A stretch of 64,000 nt of DNA, taken from the NCBI RefSeq assembly GCF_016887565.1, contig NZ_CP069396.1:11824001-11888000 (forward strand), written 5' to 3'. Of this stretch, positions 8,369 to 17,951 are shown one piece after another; position 1 is the stretch's first letter; each line of letters starts with the position of its first letter. Source of the stretch: Archangium violaceum (GTDB lineage Bacteria > Myxococcota > Myxococcia > Myxococcales > Myxococcaceae). The notes beneath the pieces are model-generated. The model was not told where the DNA came from and searched no databases. It saw nothing but the letters and a program-made list of their open reading frames with translations. The translations under genes were made by a program, and so were the position numbers.

Positions 8369-9517
8369 ATGTTCCTCCTCCTCCTCACCGTCGCCAGTGC
8401 CCTCTATTCGCTCACCCTGGCCGTCCTGCTGCTCCGGGTCATGCGTGCCCTGCCCCGGCTCCAGCGGATGAACGCACCGCCACCCGCGCGGTGGCCTCGG
8501 GTGTCGCTCGTCATGCCCGCGCGGAACGAGGAGCACACGCTGGAGTCCGCCATGCGCTCCAAGCTGGGGAACACCTATCCGGAGCTCGAGCTGGTGCTGG
8601 TGGATGACCGCTCGACGGATGCGACGGGAGCCGTCGCCGACACCTTCGCCCGGGCCGAGCCCCGGCTCCAGGTGGTGCACGTCGAGCACCTTCCGGAGGG
8701 ATGGCTCGGCAAGGTCCACGCCATGCAGCGGGGGCTGGAACGCGCGAGCGGCGAGTGGGTCCTCTTCAGCGACGCGGACGTCCACCTGGTCCCGGGAGCC
8801 CTGGAGAAGATCATCGCCCACGCGGAACACGAGGGGCTCGGCCATGTCTGCGTCCTGCCCGAGATCACCTGCTCCGGCTTCGTGCTCCAGATGACCCTCG
8901 TCTCCATGTTCCGGCTCCTGTGCGTGAGCACCCGGATGTGGGCGGTGTCCGATCCGCGCTCGTCCGCCTCCATGGGGGCTGGCGCCTTCAACCTCGTGCG
9001 CCGCTCGGCCCTGGAGCGCACACCCGGGCTGGAGTGGCTGAAGATGGAGATCGTCGACGACGTCGCGCTCGGAATGATGCTCAAGCGCTCCGGCGCGAAG
9101 TCGGCCGTGCTCAGCGGCCGCGGCGGCGTGAGCCTCGAGTTCTACCCGTCCCTGGGCGCCTTCACCCGAGCGATAGAAAAGAGCGGCGCGTCCTTTCCCT
9201 TCCCCGCGCTCCTGTTGGGCAACGTGCTCCTGGTGATGTTCGAGTGCGGGTTCCTGGCGGGAGTGGTCTCGGGACGCCCGGCGCTCGTGCTCCTGGGGGT
9301 GGGAACGTGGGCGCTGGGCTCCGTGATGACCTGGGCCTTCAGTGTCTGGTCAGGCTTTCCCCGAGCGCCCGCGCCACTGGCCTTCCTCGGCGTCCTGCCC
9401 GCCGCCTGGGCCGCCATCCGCTCGGCGGTGCTGGCGCTCGTGCGCGGGGGCGTCGTCTGGCGTGGGACGTTCTACCCGACGTCCGTGGTGCGCGCCGGAC
9501 AACGCATGGGGCGCTGA
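8369..9517 (+). CDS. Membrane glycosyltransferase, family 2
   Basis: A 382-residue GT-A glycosyltransferase. A hydrophobic N-terminal anchor precedes the nucleotide-sugar domain: V-S-L-V-M-P-A-R-N-E-E near 46-56, L-V-D-D-R-S-T-D near 75, and the metal-binding S-D-A-D near 131. E-I-V-D-D-V-A-L-G near 228 looks like the acceptor-side catalytic acid segment. Two or three membrane helices close the protein (about 275-360). Related proteins act on lipids or carotenoids; the acceptor cannot be told. It starts 30 bases after the GST gene and may share its transcript. Confidence 0.8.
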   Translation: MFLLLLTVASALYSLTLAVLLLRVMRALPRLQRMNAPPPARWPRVSLVMPARNEEHTLESAMRSKLGNTYPELELVLVDDRSTDATGAVADTFARAEPRLQVVHVEHLPEGWLGKVHAMQRGLERASGEWVLFSDADVHLVPGALEKIIAHAEHEGLGHVCVLPEITCSGFVLQMTLVSMFRLLCVSTRMWAVSDPRSSASMGAGAFNLVRRSALERTPGLEWLKMEIVDDVALGMMLKRSGAKSAVLSGRGGVSLEFYPSLGAFTRAIEKSGASFPFPALLLGNVLLVMFECGFLAGVVSGRPALVLLGVGTWALGSVMTWAFSVWSGFPRAPAPLAFLGVLPAAWAAIRSAVLALVRGGVVWRGTFYPTSVVRAGQRMGR

Positions 9518-9577
9518 CGGCCATCTCTCCTTGCCATGCGTGACACAGGGGTCCACCCTGGCGGGTGCAACATCACC

Positions 9578-11491
9578 ATGGCGAGTTCATCCGAGTTGAA
9601 GCCCCTCCCCCCCGAAGAACCCACGCCGCCCAAGCCGGTCGAAACACGACGAGGGCCGCACATCTGGCTCACGCCCCTGTTGGACGGGTTCCTCTCGGAA
9701 CACCTGAGCAAGGCGCCCCCCTCCGAGCTCCTCCGGTACCGGGTGCTGATCGGCACCACCCTGTTCTCCGTCCTCTTCACGGGGCTGTTCCTGCTGTTCA
9801 CCCCCTTCCAGCCCTCCCACGTGCCCACGATGGTCGTGGGCCTGTGCTACCTGGCCGTGCTCGTGCTGGCACGCAGGGCCACCTCGCTCGCCCTCCCAGG
9901 GCTGCTCCTGAGCGCGGCCTCGACGCTGGGGTGGGTATCCTCCAACCTCATCAACGGTGCCCCCCTGGGGGGGACTCATGCCTCGGCGATGCTGCTCCCC
10001 GCCATCGCGGTCTATCTGGCGGGCCCCCGCCCGGGGTTCTTCATCACGGCCGTCCTCTGCCTGTTCGCGGGGTTCATCATCCCGCTCTATCGCATTCACA
10101 TCGGCGCCGACCTCGGGCCCTACACCCTCGAGACGTTCTGGAACGCGCACATCACCGCGGCCGTCTCCCTTCTGGGAGCATGGCTGCTGGGGACGCTGCA
10201 CAGCACCGCGCGCGATGCGGCCCACGAGGCACTCGAGCGGACGCTGAAGACCCTGCGGGAGAGTGAGGGCAAGTTGCTCAGCGTCGTCGAGAGCACCGAC
10301 GACCTGATCTGCGCGCTCGACACCAACAGGCACGTCATCACCGCCAACGCGGCGATACGGCGGGCCTACCGCGTCATTCACGGCCGGGAGTTCCAGCCCG
10401 GGCAGGAGTTCTTCACCGGAACGCCGCCGGAGTTCCAGGCACGCTGGTCCCCTCGGCTCGACAGGGCGTTCGCCGGGCAGCGACTGAGGCTCGAGGATGA
10501 TGACTGGATGGGGGACAAGCCCGTCGTGATGGATGTCTCCGTCAGTCCCATCGTGGCGGAGGAAGGCCGGGTGACGGGCGTGACCCTCTTCACGCGCGAC
10601 ATCACCGAGCGCAAGCAGGCCGAGGCCCGGCTGAAGGAGATGCACCGCACCCTGGTGGACATCTCGCGCCAGGCGGGCATGGCCGAGGTCGCCACGGGCG
10701 TGTTGCACAACGTGGGCAACACGCTCAACAGCGTCAACATCTCGACGGGCCTGCTGAAAGACCAGCTACGCACCTCGCGGCTCTCCGGCCTGCTCAAGGC
10801 CGCCCGGTTGCTGCGCGAGCACGCCTCGGATTTCGGCGCCTTCCTCACGAGGGATCCGCGCGGGCAACGGCTCCCGGGCTACCTCATCGCTCTCTCGGAG
10901 CAGTTGGAGAAGGAGCGCGAGACGATGAGCAAGGAGCTCGACTCCCTGAGCGAGAGTGTCGATCACATCAAATCCATCGTGAGCATGCAGCAGCGGCACG
11001 CGCGTTCCGCCGGGGTGGTGGAGCAGCTGCCGGTGCCCGTGCTCATCGAGGAGGCCCTGCGCCTGCACGCGGGCTCGCTCGAGCGCGAGGGCATCCACAT
11101 CGAGCGGGAGTACGCCGAGGTTCCTCCCATCTTCGTGGATCGACACAAGCTGTTGCAAATCCTCATCAACCTGCTGAGCAACGCGAGGCATGCGCTGCTG
11201 GAGAGCAGTACCCCGGACAAGCGCTTGCGCATCCGCATCCGCCAGAATGCCGGAGGAGAGCGGTTGGTCATCGAGGTGTCCGACAATGGCGTGGGCATCC
11301 CGCCGGAGCACCTGACGCGCCTCTTCTCCCAGGGCTTCACGACGAGGAAGAGCGGGCACGGCTTCGGGCTGCACATCAGCGCGTTGGCGGCCCTCGAGAT
11401 GAAGGGGAGCCTCACCTGCACGAGCGCCGGCCCCGGCCAGGGCGCCACCTTCACGTTGGATCTACCGATGGAGGGAGACACCGAGGAATAG
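9578..11491 (+). CDS. Membrane PAS histidine kinase
   Basis: A 637-residue sensor kinase. The N terminus has about six membrane helices (residues ~45-215). A PAS domain follows (S-V-V-E-S-T-D-D-L-I-C-A-L-D), then a phospho-acceptor helix with V-L-H-N-V-G-N-T-L-N near residue 372-380. The ATPase domain has N-L-L-S-N-A-R, S-D-N-G-V-G-I-P and G-H-G-F-G-L-H. The V-L-H-N-x-x-N H-box is an atypical but known variant. An ATG at 9536 is in frame 14 codons upstream; neither has a strong ribosome site, and I prefer 9578. No response regulator lies beside it. Confidence 0.85.
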   Translation: MASSSELKPLPPEEPTPPKPVETRRGPHIWLTPLLDGFLSEHLSKAPPSELLRYRVLIGTTLFSVLFTGLFLLFTPFQPSHVPTMVVGLCYLAVLVLARRATSLALPGLLLSAASTLGWVSSNLINGAPLGGTHASAMLLPAIAVYLAGPRPGFFITAVLCLFAGFIIPLYRIHIGADLGPYTLETFWNAHITAAVSLLGAWLLGTLHSTARDAAHEALERTLKTLRESEGKLLSVVESTDDLICALDTNRHVITANAAIRRAYRVIHGREFQPGQEFFTGTPPEFQARWSPRLDRAFAGQRLRLEDDDWMGDKPVVMDVSVSPIVAEEGRVTGVTLFTRDITERKQAEARLKEMHRTLVDISRQAGMAEVATGVLHNVGNTLNSVNISTGLLKDQLRTSRLSGLLKAARLLREHASDFGAFLTRDPRGQRLPGYLIALSEQLEKERETMSKELDSLSESVDHIKSIVSMQQRHARSAGVVEQLPVPVLIEEALRLHAGSLEREGIHIEREYAEVPPIFVDRHKLLQILINLLSNARHALLESSTPDKRLRIRIRQNAGGERLVIEVSDNGVGIPPEHLTRLFSQGFTTRKSGHGFGLHISALAALEMKGSLTCTSAGPGQGATFTLDLPMEGDTEE

Positions 11492-11587
11492 CCATTGGGC
11501 TACCCCGGCGGCGTCTCGTAATCTCAGTCGTCCCTGGCGGGAGCGGCCTTCCCCTCTCGCCGGCCCCTCTGACCGGAGGTCTTCCAC

Positions 11588-12679
11588 ATGCGCCGTCCTC
11601 TTTCCCTGTCATCCGTCACGCGGGTGCTCGGGCTCGCGCTCGCACTCAGCTGCCTGGGTGAGGCCCACGCGGAGTTCCAGGAACTGCTGAGGCCCGAGAG
11701 CGCGCCCCCCCTCGTGGAAGACCCCGGCCCACGGAGCTGCACCTCATTCCGGTACCCCGTCGCGCTCGTCCGGGGAAGACCCGCGCATCACGAGGTCGCC
11801 GCCGAGCTCTGCGTGCCCGCCGAGCACTCGCGAGACACGGTGCTGCTCACCGTGCATGGCTCGACGTACTCCAGCCTGTACTGGGACTTCCCGTACCAGC
11901 CCGAGCGCTACTCGTTCGTGCGCCACGCCAACGCCGCGGGCTACGCGACGCTGAACATCGATCGCATTGGCAGCCGCGACAGCGACCGGCCCCTTTCACT
12001 CGCCGTCAACCTGACCGCACAGGCCTACGTGGGCCACCAGCTCGTGCAGGCCCTGCGCAACGGTGCGTTCGGACATGCGTGGAGCCGCGTGGTGCTCGTC
12101 GGCCACTCCCTGGGCTCCATCATCTCGATCGCGCAGAGCGCGACGTACCACGACGTGGAGGGACTCGTCGTCACCGGCTGGCTGCATACCCTCAGCCCCC
12201 GCTTCCCCCTGTCCCTGCCGAACTACATCCCCGCGGCCCTGGATCCCCGCTTCGCGGGCGCGGGCCTCGACCTGGGCTATCTCACGACGCGTCCCGGCAG
12301 CCGGGGCGGGATGTTCTACCACCTGACCAACACGGACCCCGCGGTGCTCGCGCTGGACGAAGCGACGAAGGAGACCACCACCGAGCTCGAGGTCGTCGGC
12401 ATTCCGGTGGTCGGCAGCGCGGCCTTCAGCCTCCAGGTCGACGTGCCGGTGCTCAGCGTCGTCGGGCGCTACGACAAGCTCTTCTGCGGCATCCCCGCGT
12501 GCGGCGACTTCCCGAGCGCCACGACGCTGGAGCCCCTCATGTACTCGCCAGCCGCCCAGCTCTCGCTCGTCACCATCCCGGCGTCGGGCCACGACCTGAA
12601 CCTCCACCGCAACGCGCCCACGACATACGCGGTCATCCTGGACTGGCTCGACGCGCGCTTCGCTCCGTACAGGAATTGA
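11588..12679 (+). CDS. Secreted alpha/beta hydrolase
   Basis: A 363-residue exported protein. The signal peptide ends near E-A-H-A-E (residue ~29). The hydrolase fold shows V-H-G-S-T-Y (oxyanion loop) near 97, the nucleophile elbow G-H-S-L-G-S near 173, an acid in V-V-G-R-Y-D-K-L near 297 and the catalytic His in S-G-H-D-L-N-L-H near 337. Lipase or esterase activity is likely; the natural substrate is unknown. Confidence 0.8.
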   Translation: MRRPLSLSSVTRVLGLALALSCLGEAHAEFQELLRPESAPPLVEDPGPRSCTSFRYPVALVRGRPAHHEVAAELCVPAEHSRDTVLLTVHGSTYSSLYWDFPYQPERYSFVRHANAAGYATLNIDRIGSRDSDRPLSLAVNLTAQAYVGHQLVQALRNGAFGHAWSRVVLVGHSLGSIISIAQSATYHDVEGLVVTGWLHTLSPRFPLSLPNYIPAALDPRFAGAGLDLGYLTTRPGSRGGMFYHLTNTDPAVLALDEATKETTTELEVVGIPVVGSAAFSLQVDVPVLSVVGRYDKLFCGIPACGDFPSATTLEPLMYSPAAQLSLVTIPASGHDLNLHRNAPTTYAVILDWLDARFAPYRN

Positions 12680-12743
12680 TTTCGCGAAGTCGGCCGTGCT
12701 CGACGGCCGCAACGGCGCGGGCCTCGACCCGGCTCGCCGGGGC

Positions 12744-13154
12744 TCAGCCTCCGGTGAGCGCGTCGTAGCCGCGCCCCCGGAACTCGAGCAGGCAGAAGCC
12801 ATGCCCGAAGGGGTCCGCCAGGTTGGCCATGCGGCCCCACTCGCGCTCCTGGATGTCCCGTTCGAGCGTCGCGCCCGCGGCCCGGGCCCGCTGCACCACC
12901 GTGTCGAGGTCGGTGACGGTGAAGTCCAGGTGCACGGGCGTCCAATGCCGGCGGTAATCCCGCGCGGAGGAGGCGCTCGGGGAGGCCGTGCTCCCCACTG
13001 GCTTGGAGAGCAGGTCGATGGGAGACGAGGCCCCGAGCAACTCGGCCCAGTCGGAGCCCAGCCGACGCCCGACCGTCAACCCGAGAGCCTCGGTGTAGAA
13101 CGCGATGGCCTTCTCCAGGTCGTCGACATCGATGCAGGCACGCAGTTCGATCAT
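12744..13154 (-). CDS. VOC (glyoxalase/bleomycin-resistance fold) protein
   Basis: 136 residues with two beta-alpha-beta-beta-beta modules: I-D-V-D-D-L-E-K-A-I-A-F-Y near the start and H-L-D-F-T-V-T-D-L near residue 74, ending with D-P-F-G-H-G-F-C-L-L-E-F. These are the usual marks of the vicinal-oxygen-chelate family. The reaction is not predictable. It converges with the upstream hydrolase gene. Confidence 0.8.
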   Translation of the reverse strand: MIELRACIDVDDLEKAIAFYTEALGLTVGRRLGSDWAELLGASSPIDLLSKPVGSTASPSASSARDYRRHWTPVHLDFTVTDLDTVVQRARAAGATLERDIQEREWGRMANLADPFGHGFCLLEFRGRGYDALTGG

Positions 13155-13164
13155 GCTCGCGAGA

Positions 13165-13342
13165 GTCTCCGGTTGCCGGACAATTCGCCATCGTCCCGGA
13201 GGCAGTGCCTGGCACTGTCCTCGATGAGTTGCTCGCGGTGATCACCACCCTTTCCACTGACCCCGAGCCACGGCGACGCGGTGGTGTTCGCAACCTCTTC
13301 GAGTCCATTCCCGAGGTACTGGAATGGCACGAGCGCTGGTGA
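13165..13342 (+). pseudogene. Remnant resembling an N-terminal phytanoyl-CoA dioxygenase (PhyH) segment
   Basis: The forward frame ending at the TGA 13340-13342 reads ...F-A-I-V-P-E-A-V-P-G-T-V-L, then R-R-R-G-G-V-R-N-L-F-E-S-I-P-E-V. The R-x-G-x-R-N-L pattern after a G-(F/Y)-x-x-(V/L)-P start recalls the first 60 residues of small PhyH-family dioxygenases. There is no start codon with a ribosome site and nothing of the iron-binding half. Boundaries are approximate and the identity is uncertain. Confidence 0.3.
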
Positions 13343-13524
13343 GGCTCTCAACCAAGTGACTCACGCCCCGTGCGGTCAGGCAGCCACACCCCATACTCCG
13401 CCCTCATGAGCGCGGAACCACGGCGTGCCCCCAGGCCCAGTCCTTCCGCGCACTTGGCGCACCGCGAGCCCTGGCCCGCTGGCTGCATTCACTCGGCCCG
13501 TACCCATCCTGTCCGAGGAATCCC

Positions 13525-16071
13525 ATGCGAGCCGCACTCGCCGCGCTCATCGTCTGCCTTCTGTCCGTCCCCGCCTCCGCGCAGGAGCCGGCGTCGCACG
13601 ACACGCCCTGCCCCGCTCCCGCCTCGCCCCTGAGCTCCGGCGCCATCACCCAGGGCACCCTCGTGGCGAAGCTCCGCCACCACGCCTCCGCCCAGGGCTG
13701 CCCCGAGTCCCAGCCCCAGCACTTCAGCCTCAAGCACACCGAGGTGGACGCCGAGGTGAGCGGCTTCCTCGCCAGCGTCACCGTCACCCAGGTCTTCGAG
13801 AACCCCTACTCCGAGCCGCTCGAGGCCCTCTACGTCTTCCCGCTGCCGGAGAAGGCCGCGGTGGATGCCATGGAGCTCGTCATCGGCCAGCGCGTCATCC
13901 GCGGCGTCATCCAGACCCGTGAGCAGGCTCGCGACACCTACGAGCGCGCCCGCGCCGAGGGCAGGACGGCCGCGCTGCTCGACCAGGAGCGCCCCAACCT
14001 CTTCACCCAGTCCGTGGCCAACGTCCTCCCCGGAGAGGAGATCCGCGTGCGCATCCACTACGTGGAGCGGCTCGTCTACGAGAGCGGGAAGTACCGATTC
14101 GACTTCCCCATGACGGTGGGGCCGCGCTTCATCGGCGGTGAGCCCCTGGCCTTCCGCCAGGGCGAGGGCACCGCGCCCGACACCACCACCGTCCCCGACG
14201 CCAGCCGCATCACCCCGCCCGTGCTGCCCCCCGAGGCGCGCAGCGGCCGTGACATCCACCTCTCCGTGCGTCTGGACGCGGGCCTGCCCGTGCACGAGCT
14301 GCGCTCCACCTCGCACCAGGTGACGGTGACGCGCGAGGGCTCCAGCCGCGCCCGCGTGGAGCTCGCCCCCAACGACCGCATCCCCAACAAGACCTTCACC
14401 CTGGAGTACCGCGTCGCCGACGCCCTCATCCGCCCCGCCGTGCTCATGCACCGCGAGCCCGGCGCCGACGAGGGCTACTTCCTCGTGCTCCTCAACCCGC
14501 AGCTCGAGCCCAAGCAGGAGGAGGTGGTGCCTCGCGAGCTGTACCTGGTGCTGGACACCTCGTGCTCCCAGTCCGGCCAGCCCATCGAGAAGTCCAAGGC
14601 CATCACCGCCGAGGTGCTGCGCCACCTCCACCCCGAGGACACCTTCCAGGTGCTCAACTTCGACACGTCGGTGACGAAGTTCGCCCCCGCCGCGGTGCCC
14701 GCCTCGCCGGAGAACGTGGCTCGCGCCCTGCCCTACGTGGCCAACTTCTGGGGCGGCGGCGGCACGGACGTGCGCGTGGCGGCCCAGGAGGCCATGGTGC
14801 CCGCCAACGACCCCGCCCGCCTGCGCATGGTGCTGTTCATGACGGACGGCTTCATCGGCGATGACGACCAGGTGCTCGGCACCCTCCAGCAGCACCTGCG
14901 CGAGGAGACGCGCGTCTTCAGCGTGGGCGTGGGCAACGACGTCAACCGCTACCTCGTCGCCAGGATGGGCGAGGTGGGCCGTGGCGCCTCCACCTTCGTC
15001 AACCTCCGCCGCCCCGAGGCCGAGGTGGCCCAGGAGTTCGAGTCGCGCATCCGCGGCCCGGTGTTGACCTCGGTGCGCGTGGACACGGACGGGCTGCCGG
15101 TGTCGGACGTCTACCCGCGCGTGCTGCCGGACCTCTTCAGCGGCCAGCCGCTGTTCCTCATCGGCAAGTTCCACGGCTCGGGCGATGGCCTGCTGCGCAT
15201 CACCGGCCGCGTCCGCGGGCAGGAGCGCCACTTCGACGTGCCCGTCACCTTCCCCGCCTCCGCGCCGGAGCACGCGTCGCTGCGCAGCCTGTGGGCCCGT
15301 CAGCGCATCGAGGAGCTGTCGGTGGAGAACTACCGCGGCGAGAAGCCCGAGGTCGTCCAGGCCATCACCGCCACGGCGCTCCAGTACCGGCTGATGAGCA
15401 AGTACACCTCGTTCGTCGCGGTGGAGGAGGTGGCGCGCACGCAGCCGGGTGGCGACACGGTGCGCGAGATGGTGCCGGTGGAGCTGCCCGAGGGCACCTC
15501 GTACGCGGGCGTCTTCGGCGAGCTGAGCCGCGAGGAGATTCCGCCCGGGGACCCCATCATCTCCGTGGTCGCCCCGAGGAACGCGCGCCGGGTGACGGCC
15601 TACTTCCCCTTCGGCCTGGTGAAGCCCCTCACCTTCGACGCGGCCACGGGCCTGTGGCGGGGCCGCTTCCTGGTGCCCCTCTTCGTGGAGGACGGCTACT
15701 ACGACGTGCTGGTGGCGGTGGAGATGAGGGACGGCACGGTGCGCCGCCGCGAGGTGCGCTACCGGCTGGACTCCAAGGGCAACGACTTCGAGGTGACGCT
15801 GTCCACGCGCGTGCTCGCCCCGGGGCAGGCCCTGCGCCTGGAGGTGGACGCGGTGGAGGCCACCCGCGAGTTGAGCGTCTACGGTGAGCTCTTCGGCGAC
15901 GAGCAGCTCCTCCTGGAGACGCGCGATGGGCTGCGCTTCTCCCGCGAGCTGGTGGTGCCCGCCGGCACCGAGCCCGGGGAGTACGAGCTGGTGCTCGTGG
16001 CCCGTGACGCCGCCGGCAACCGCTTCGAGCGCCGCGAGAAGGTGCGCGTCGCCCTCCGCGTCGAGGAGTGA
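13525..16071 (+). CDS. Exported VIT and von Willebrand A domain protein
   Basis: 848 residues with a Sec signal peptide (cleavage near A-S-A-Q, residue 20). A VIT domain spans about 65-195 (V-T-V-T-Q-V-F-E-N-P-Y, L-Y-V-F-P-L-P-E-K-A-A-V). A VWA domain spans about 335-510, with the metal site D-T-S-C-S (DxSxS) near 343 and M-T-D-G-F-I-G-D-D near 439. The rest is beta-rich. Bacterial VIT-VWA proteins resemble inter-alpha-trypsin inhibitor heavy chains and are thought to be periplasmic or surface binding proteins. The propeller protein downstream may be a partner. Confidence 0.85.
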   Translation: MRAALAALIVCLLSVPASAQEPASHDTPCPAPASPLSSGAITQGTLVAKLRHHASAQGCPESQPQHFSLKHTEVDAEVSGFLASVTVTQVFENPYSEPLEALYVFPLPEKAAVDAMELVIGQRVIRGVIQTREQARDTYERARAEGRTAALLDQERPNLFTQSVANVLPGEEIRVRIHYVERLVYESGKYRFDFPMTVGPRFIGGEPLAFRQGEGTAPDTTTVPDASRITPPVLPPEARSGRDIHLSVRLDAGLPVHELRSTSHQVTVTREGSSRARVELAPNDRIPNKTFTLEYRVADALIRPAVLMHREPGADEGYFLVLLNPQLEPKQEEVVPRELYLVLDTSCSQSGQPIEKSKAITAEVLRHLHPEDTFQVLNFDTSVTKFAPAAVPASPENVARALPYVANFWGGGGTDVRVAAQEAMVPANDPARLRMVLFMTDGFIGDDDQVLGTLQQHLREETRVFSVGVGNDVNRYLVARMGEVGRGASTFVNLRRPEAEVAQEFESRIRGPVLTSVRVDTDGLPVSDVYPRVLPDLFSGQPLFLIGKFHGSGDGLLRITGRVRGQERHFDVPVTFPASAPEHASLRSLWARQRIEELSVENYRGEKPEVVQAITATALQYRLMSKYTSFVAVEEVARTQPGGDTVREMVPVELPEGTSYAGVFGELSREEIPPGDPIISVVAPRNARRVTAYFPFGLVKPLTFDAATGLWRGRFLVPLFVEDGYYDVLVAVEMRDGTVRRREVRYRLDSKGNDFEVTLSTRVLAPGQALRLEVDAVEATRELSVYGELFGDEQLLLETRDGLRFSRELVVPAGTEPGEYELVLVARDAAGNRFERREKVRVALRVEE

Positions 16072-16224
16072 CCCGGGCATGCCCTCGGGGTGCTGGCGCC
16101 GAGCCACGGCCCGAGGCTGGAAGGAGACGCGGGCCAGCGGTTCCGAGGGGTTGGTCGCTGGCCCATGCTTCGCAAGAGAGAAGGACGAGGCGGCGCACAC
16201 CGCCGCCACGCCGAGGACCCGCAC

Positions 16225-17895
16225 ATGCTGCTCTCCACCCTGACCGCCGCCCTGCTCTCCGCCACCGTCACCAACACCGAGACGGTGCATGACCTCGCCT
16301 CGTACAACGGCCACGTGGTGGCCTGCACCGAGGGTGGCCTGGAGCTCTTCACCTCCGCGGGCCGGCCGGTGCGCAAGTTGACGGTGGAGGACGGCCTGCC
16401 GAGCCACTTCTGCCGCGCGCTGGAGGTCGCGGGAGACCGTCTCTTCGCCGCCACGGACGAGGGCGTGGTGGTGATGGACGACCGCTGGCGCGTGGAGCCG
16501 GTGGTAGAGGCGAAGTGGTACGCGCTGCCCGCGGCGGAGGGCATGAACGCGGAGGTGTACCGCGCGGCGCTCGGGTGGCTCTCGGAGCGGCTGCTCGCGG
16601 GCCCCACGTACACGGCCTTCACCGAGCGCTACCTCGGCACCGCGGACGGGCGGGTGATGGCTCCGGCCTCGGGGCGCATGTGGACGGTGCCAGGGCAGGT
16701 ACTGCTACTGGAAGAGGAGGGTGACTCGCTGCGCGTGGGCACCACCGAGGGCACCTTCACGCTGGGGCCAGATGGGCTCGTGTCCCTCCCCGTCCCCGTG
16801 GGGCCGCTCGCGTACGCCACGGGCCCGGGGAGCGAGACGCGGGTACTCGGCGCGGAGGGCGAGTCCCGGCGCTGGGGCGCGAGCTCGGGCGAGCCCAGGG
16901 CCCTGCCCGCGGGAGCCACGAGCACGCTCGAGGAGAAGGGCGTGGCATGGGTGGGCACCCGTGACCAGGGCGTCTTCCGGCGTCAGGACAAGGAGTGGAA
17001 GCGGGTGACGCCCTCGGGCCAGCTGTGTGGCAACCACATCACCGCGCTCACGCGGCACCAGGGACAGCGGGTGGTGGGCACCTTCGACAAGGGCGTGTGC
17101 TGGGAGCTGCCCGACGGGCGGTGGCGGACGTTCCGCGCGCCGAACCTCCCGAGCAACCATGTGCTGGGCCTCGCGAGCGATGGGAAGAACCTCTACGTGG
17201 CCACGATGTACGGGCTGGGCCTCTACGATGGGAAGTCGTGGACGCCCATGGCGTACGGAGGCCGCAACCCGGTGGCGCTCGGCAAGCTGTCGGTGCTGGC
17301 GGCGATGGCGGACACGGAGGACGGTGTCGCCCTGGTGGATGGACGGGGTGTCTCCTTCGTGAAGCGGGCGAGCCAGCCGCTCGAGCTGGCGAAGCGGCTG
17401 CAACTGCCGGAAGGCTGGAGCTCCCATGTCTCGGTGGCCGACGGCACCGGGCGCTACCTCTGGGTGGCGAGCGAGGACCGGGGACTCGTGCGCTGGGACG
17501 GCACGCAGTGGAACCGCTTCCACGACGGCAAGAACCTCACGGACAACTGGGTGACGGCGCTCTCGGCGGACGGTGAGGGCCGCGCGGTGGTGGGCTCGTG
17601 TCAGGACGGCTTCAGCTACTTCGACGGCGAGCGCTGGACGCGGGTGCGCGACGCCGCGGGACTGCCGAGCCGCTACGTGGTGTCCACCGCACTGGTACCG
17701 GGCGGGGCCCTGGTGGGCACGCTGCGGGGCGCGGCCCATTACGACGCGGCGAGCGGAACGGTGCGCGCGCTGCCCCGGCTCGCGGACCCGCGCGTGCACT
17801 CCCTCCTCGTGGAGGAAGACACGGCCCTCTTCGGCACCGAGGGAGGACTCTCCCAGCACGCCTGGAGCGCCCCGGCCACCGTCTCCCAACGCTGA
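16225..17895 (+). CDS. Exported beta-propeller protein
   Basis: 556 residues. A short hydrophobic N terminus (M-L-L-S-T-L-T-A-A-L-L-S-A) is followed by repeated blades with the pattern V-E-D-G-L-P-S, N-L-P-S-N-H-V-L-G-L-A-S-D-G-K-N-L, G-L-Y-D-G-K-S-W and N-L-T-D-N-W-V-T-A-L-S-A-D-G. These match the two-component-regulator propeller (Reg_prop-like) repeats, but no kinase domain follows, so this is a stand-alone sensor or binding propeller. It follows the VIT-VWA gene by 153 bases and is likely in the same transcript. Confidence 0.75.
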   Translation: MLLSTLTAALLSATVTNTETVHDLASYNGHVVACTEGGLELFTSAGRPVRKLTVEDGLPSHFCRALEVAGDRLFAATDEGVVVMDDRWRVEPVVEAKWYALPAAEGMNAEVYRAALGWLSERLLAGPTYTAFTERYLGTADGRVMAPASGRMWTVPGQVLLLEEEGDSLRVGTTEGTFTLGPDGLVSLPVPVGPLAYATGPGSETRVLGAEGESRRWGASSGEPRALPAGATSTLEEKGVAWVGTRDQGVFRRQDKEWKRVTPSGQLCGNHITALTRHQGQRVVGTFDKGVCWELPDGRWRTFRAPNLPSNHVLGLASDGKNLYVATMYGLGLYDGKSWTPMAYGGRNPVALGKLSVLAAMADTEDGVALVDGRGVSFVKRASQPLELAKRLQLPEGWSSHVSVADGTGRYLWVASEDRGLVRWDGTQWNRFHDGKNLTDNWVTALSADGEGRAVVGSCQDGFSYFDGERWTRVRDAAGLPSRYVVSTALVPGGALVGTLRGAAHYDAASGTVRALPRLADPRVHSLLVEEDTALFGTEGGLSQHAWSAPATVSQR

Positions 17896-17951
17896 GGCGC
17901 ATCCCCGGGCATGCGCCTCCCCCTCGCCGGGCCCCGGGTCCCCGGCTGGCC

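Noticed and set aside
13489-16407. 972-codon open frame antisense to the VIT-VWA gene
   Set aside because: His/Gly/Arg/Val-rich low-information sequence; the sense frame has signal peptide, VIT and VWA motifs.
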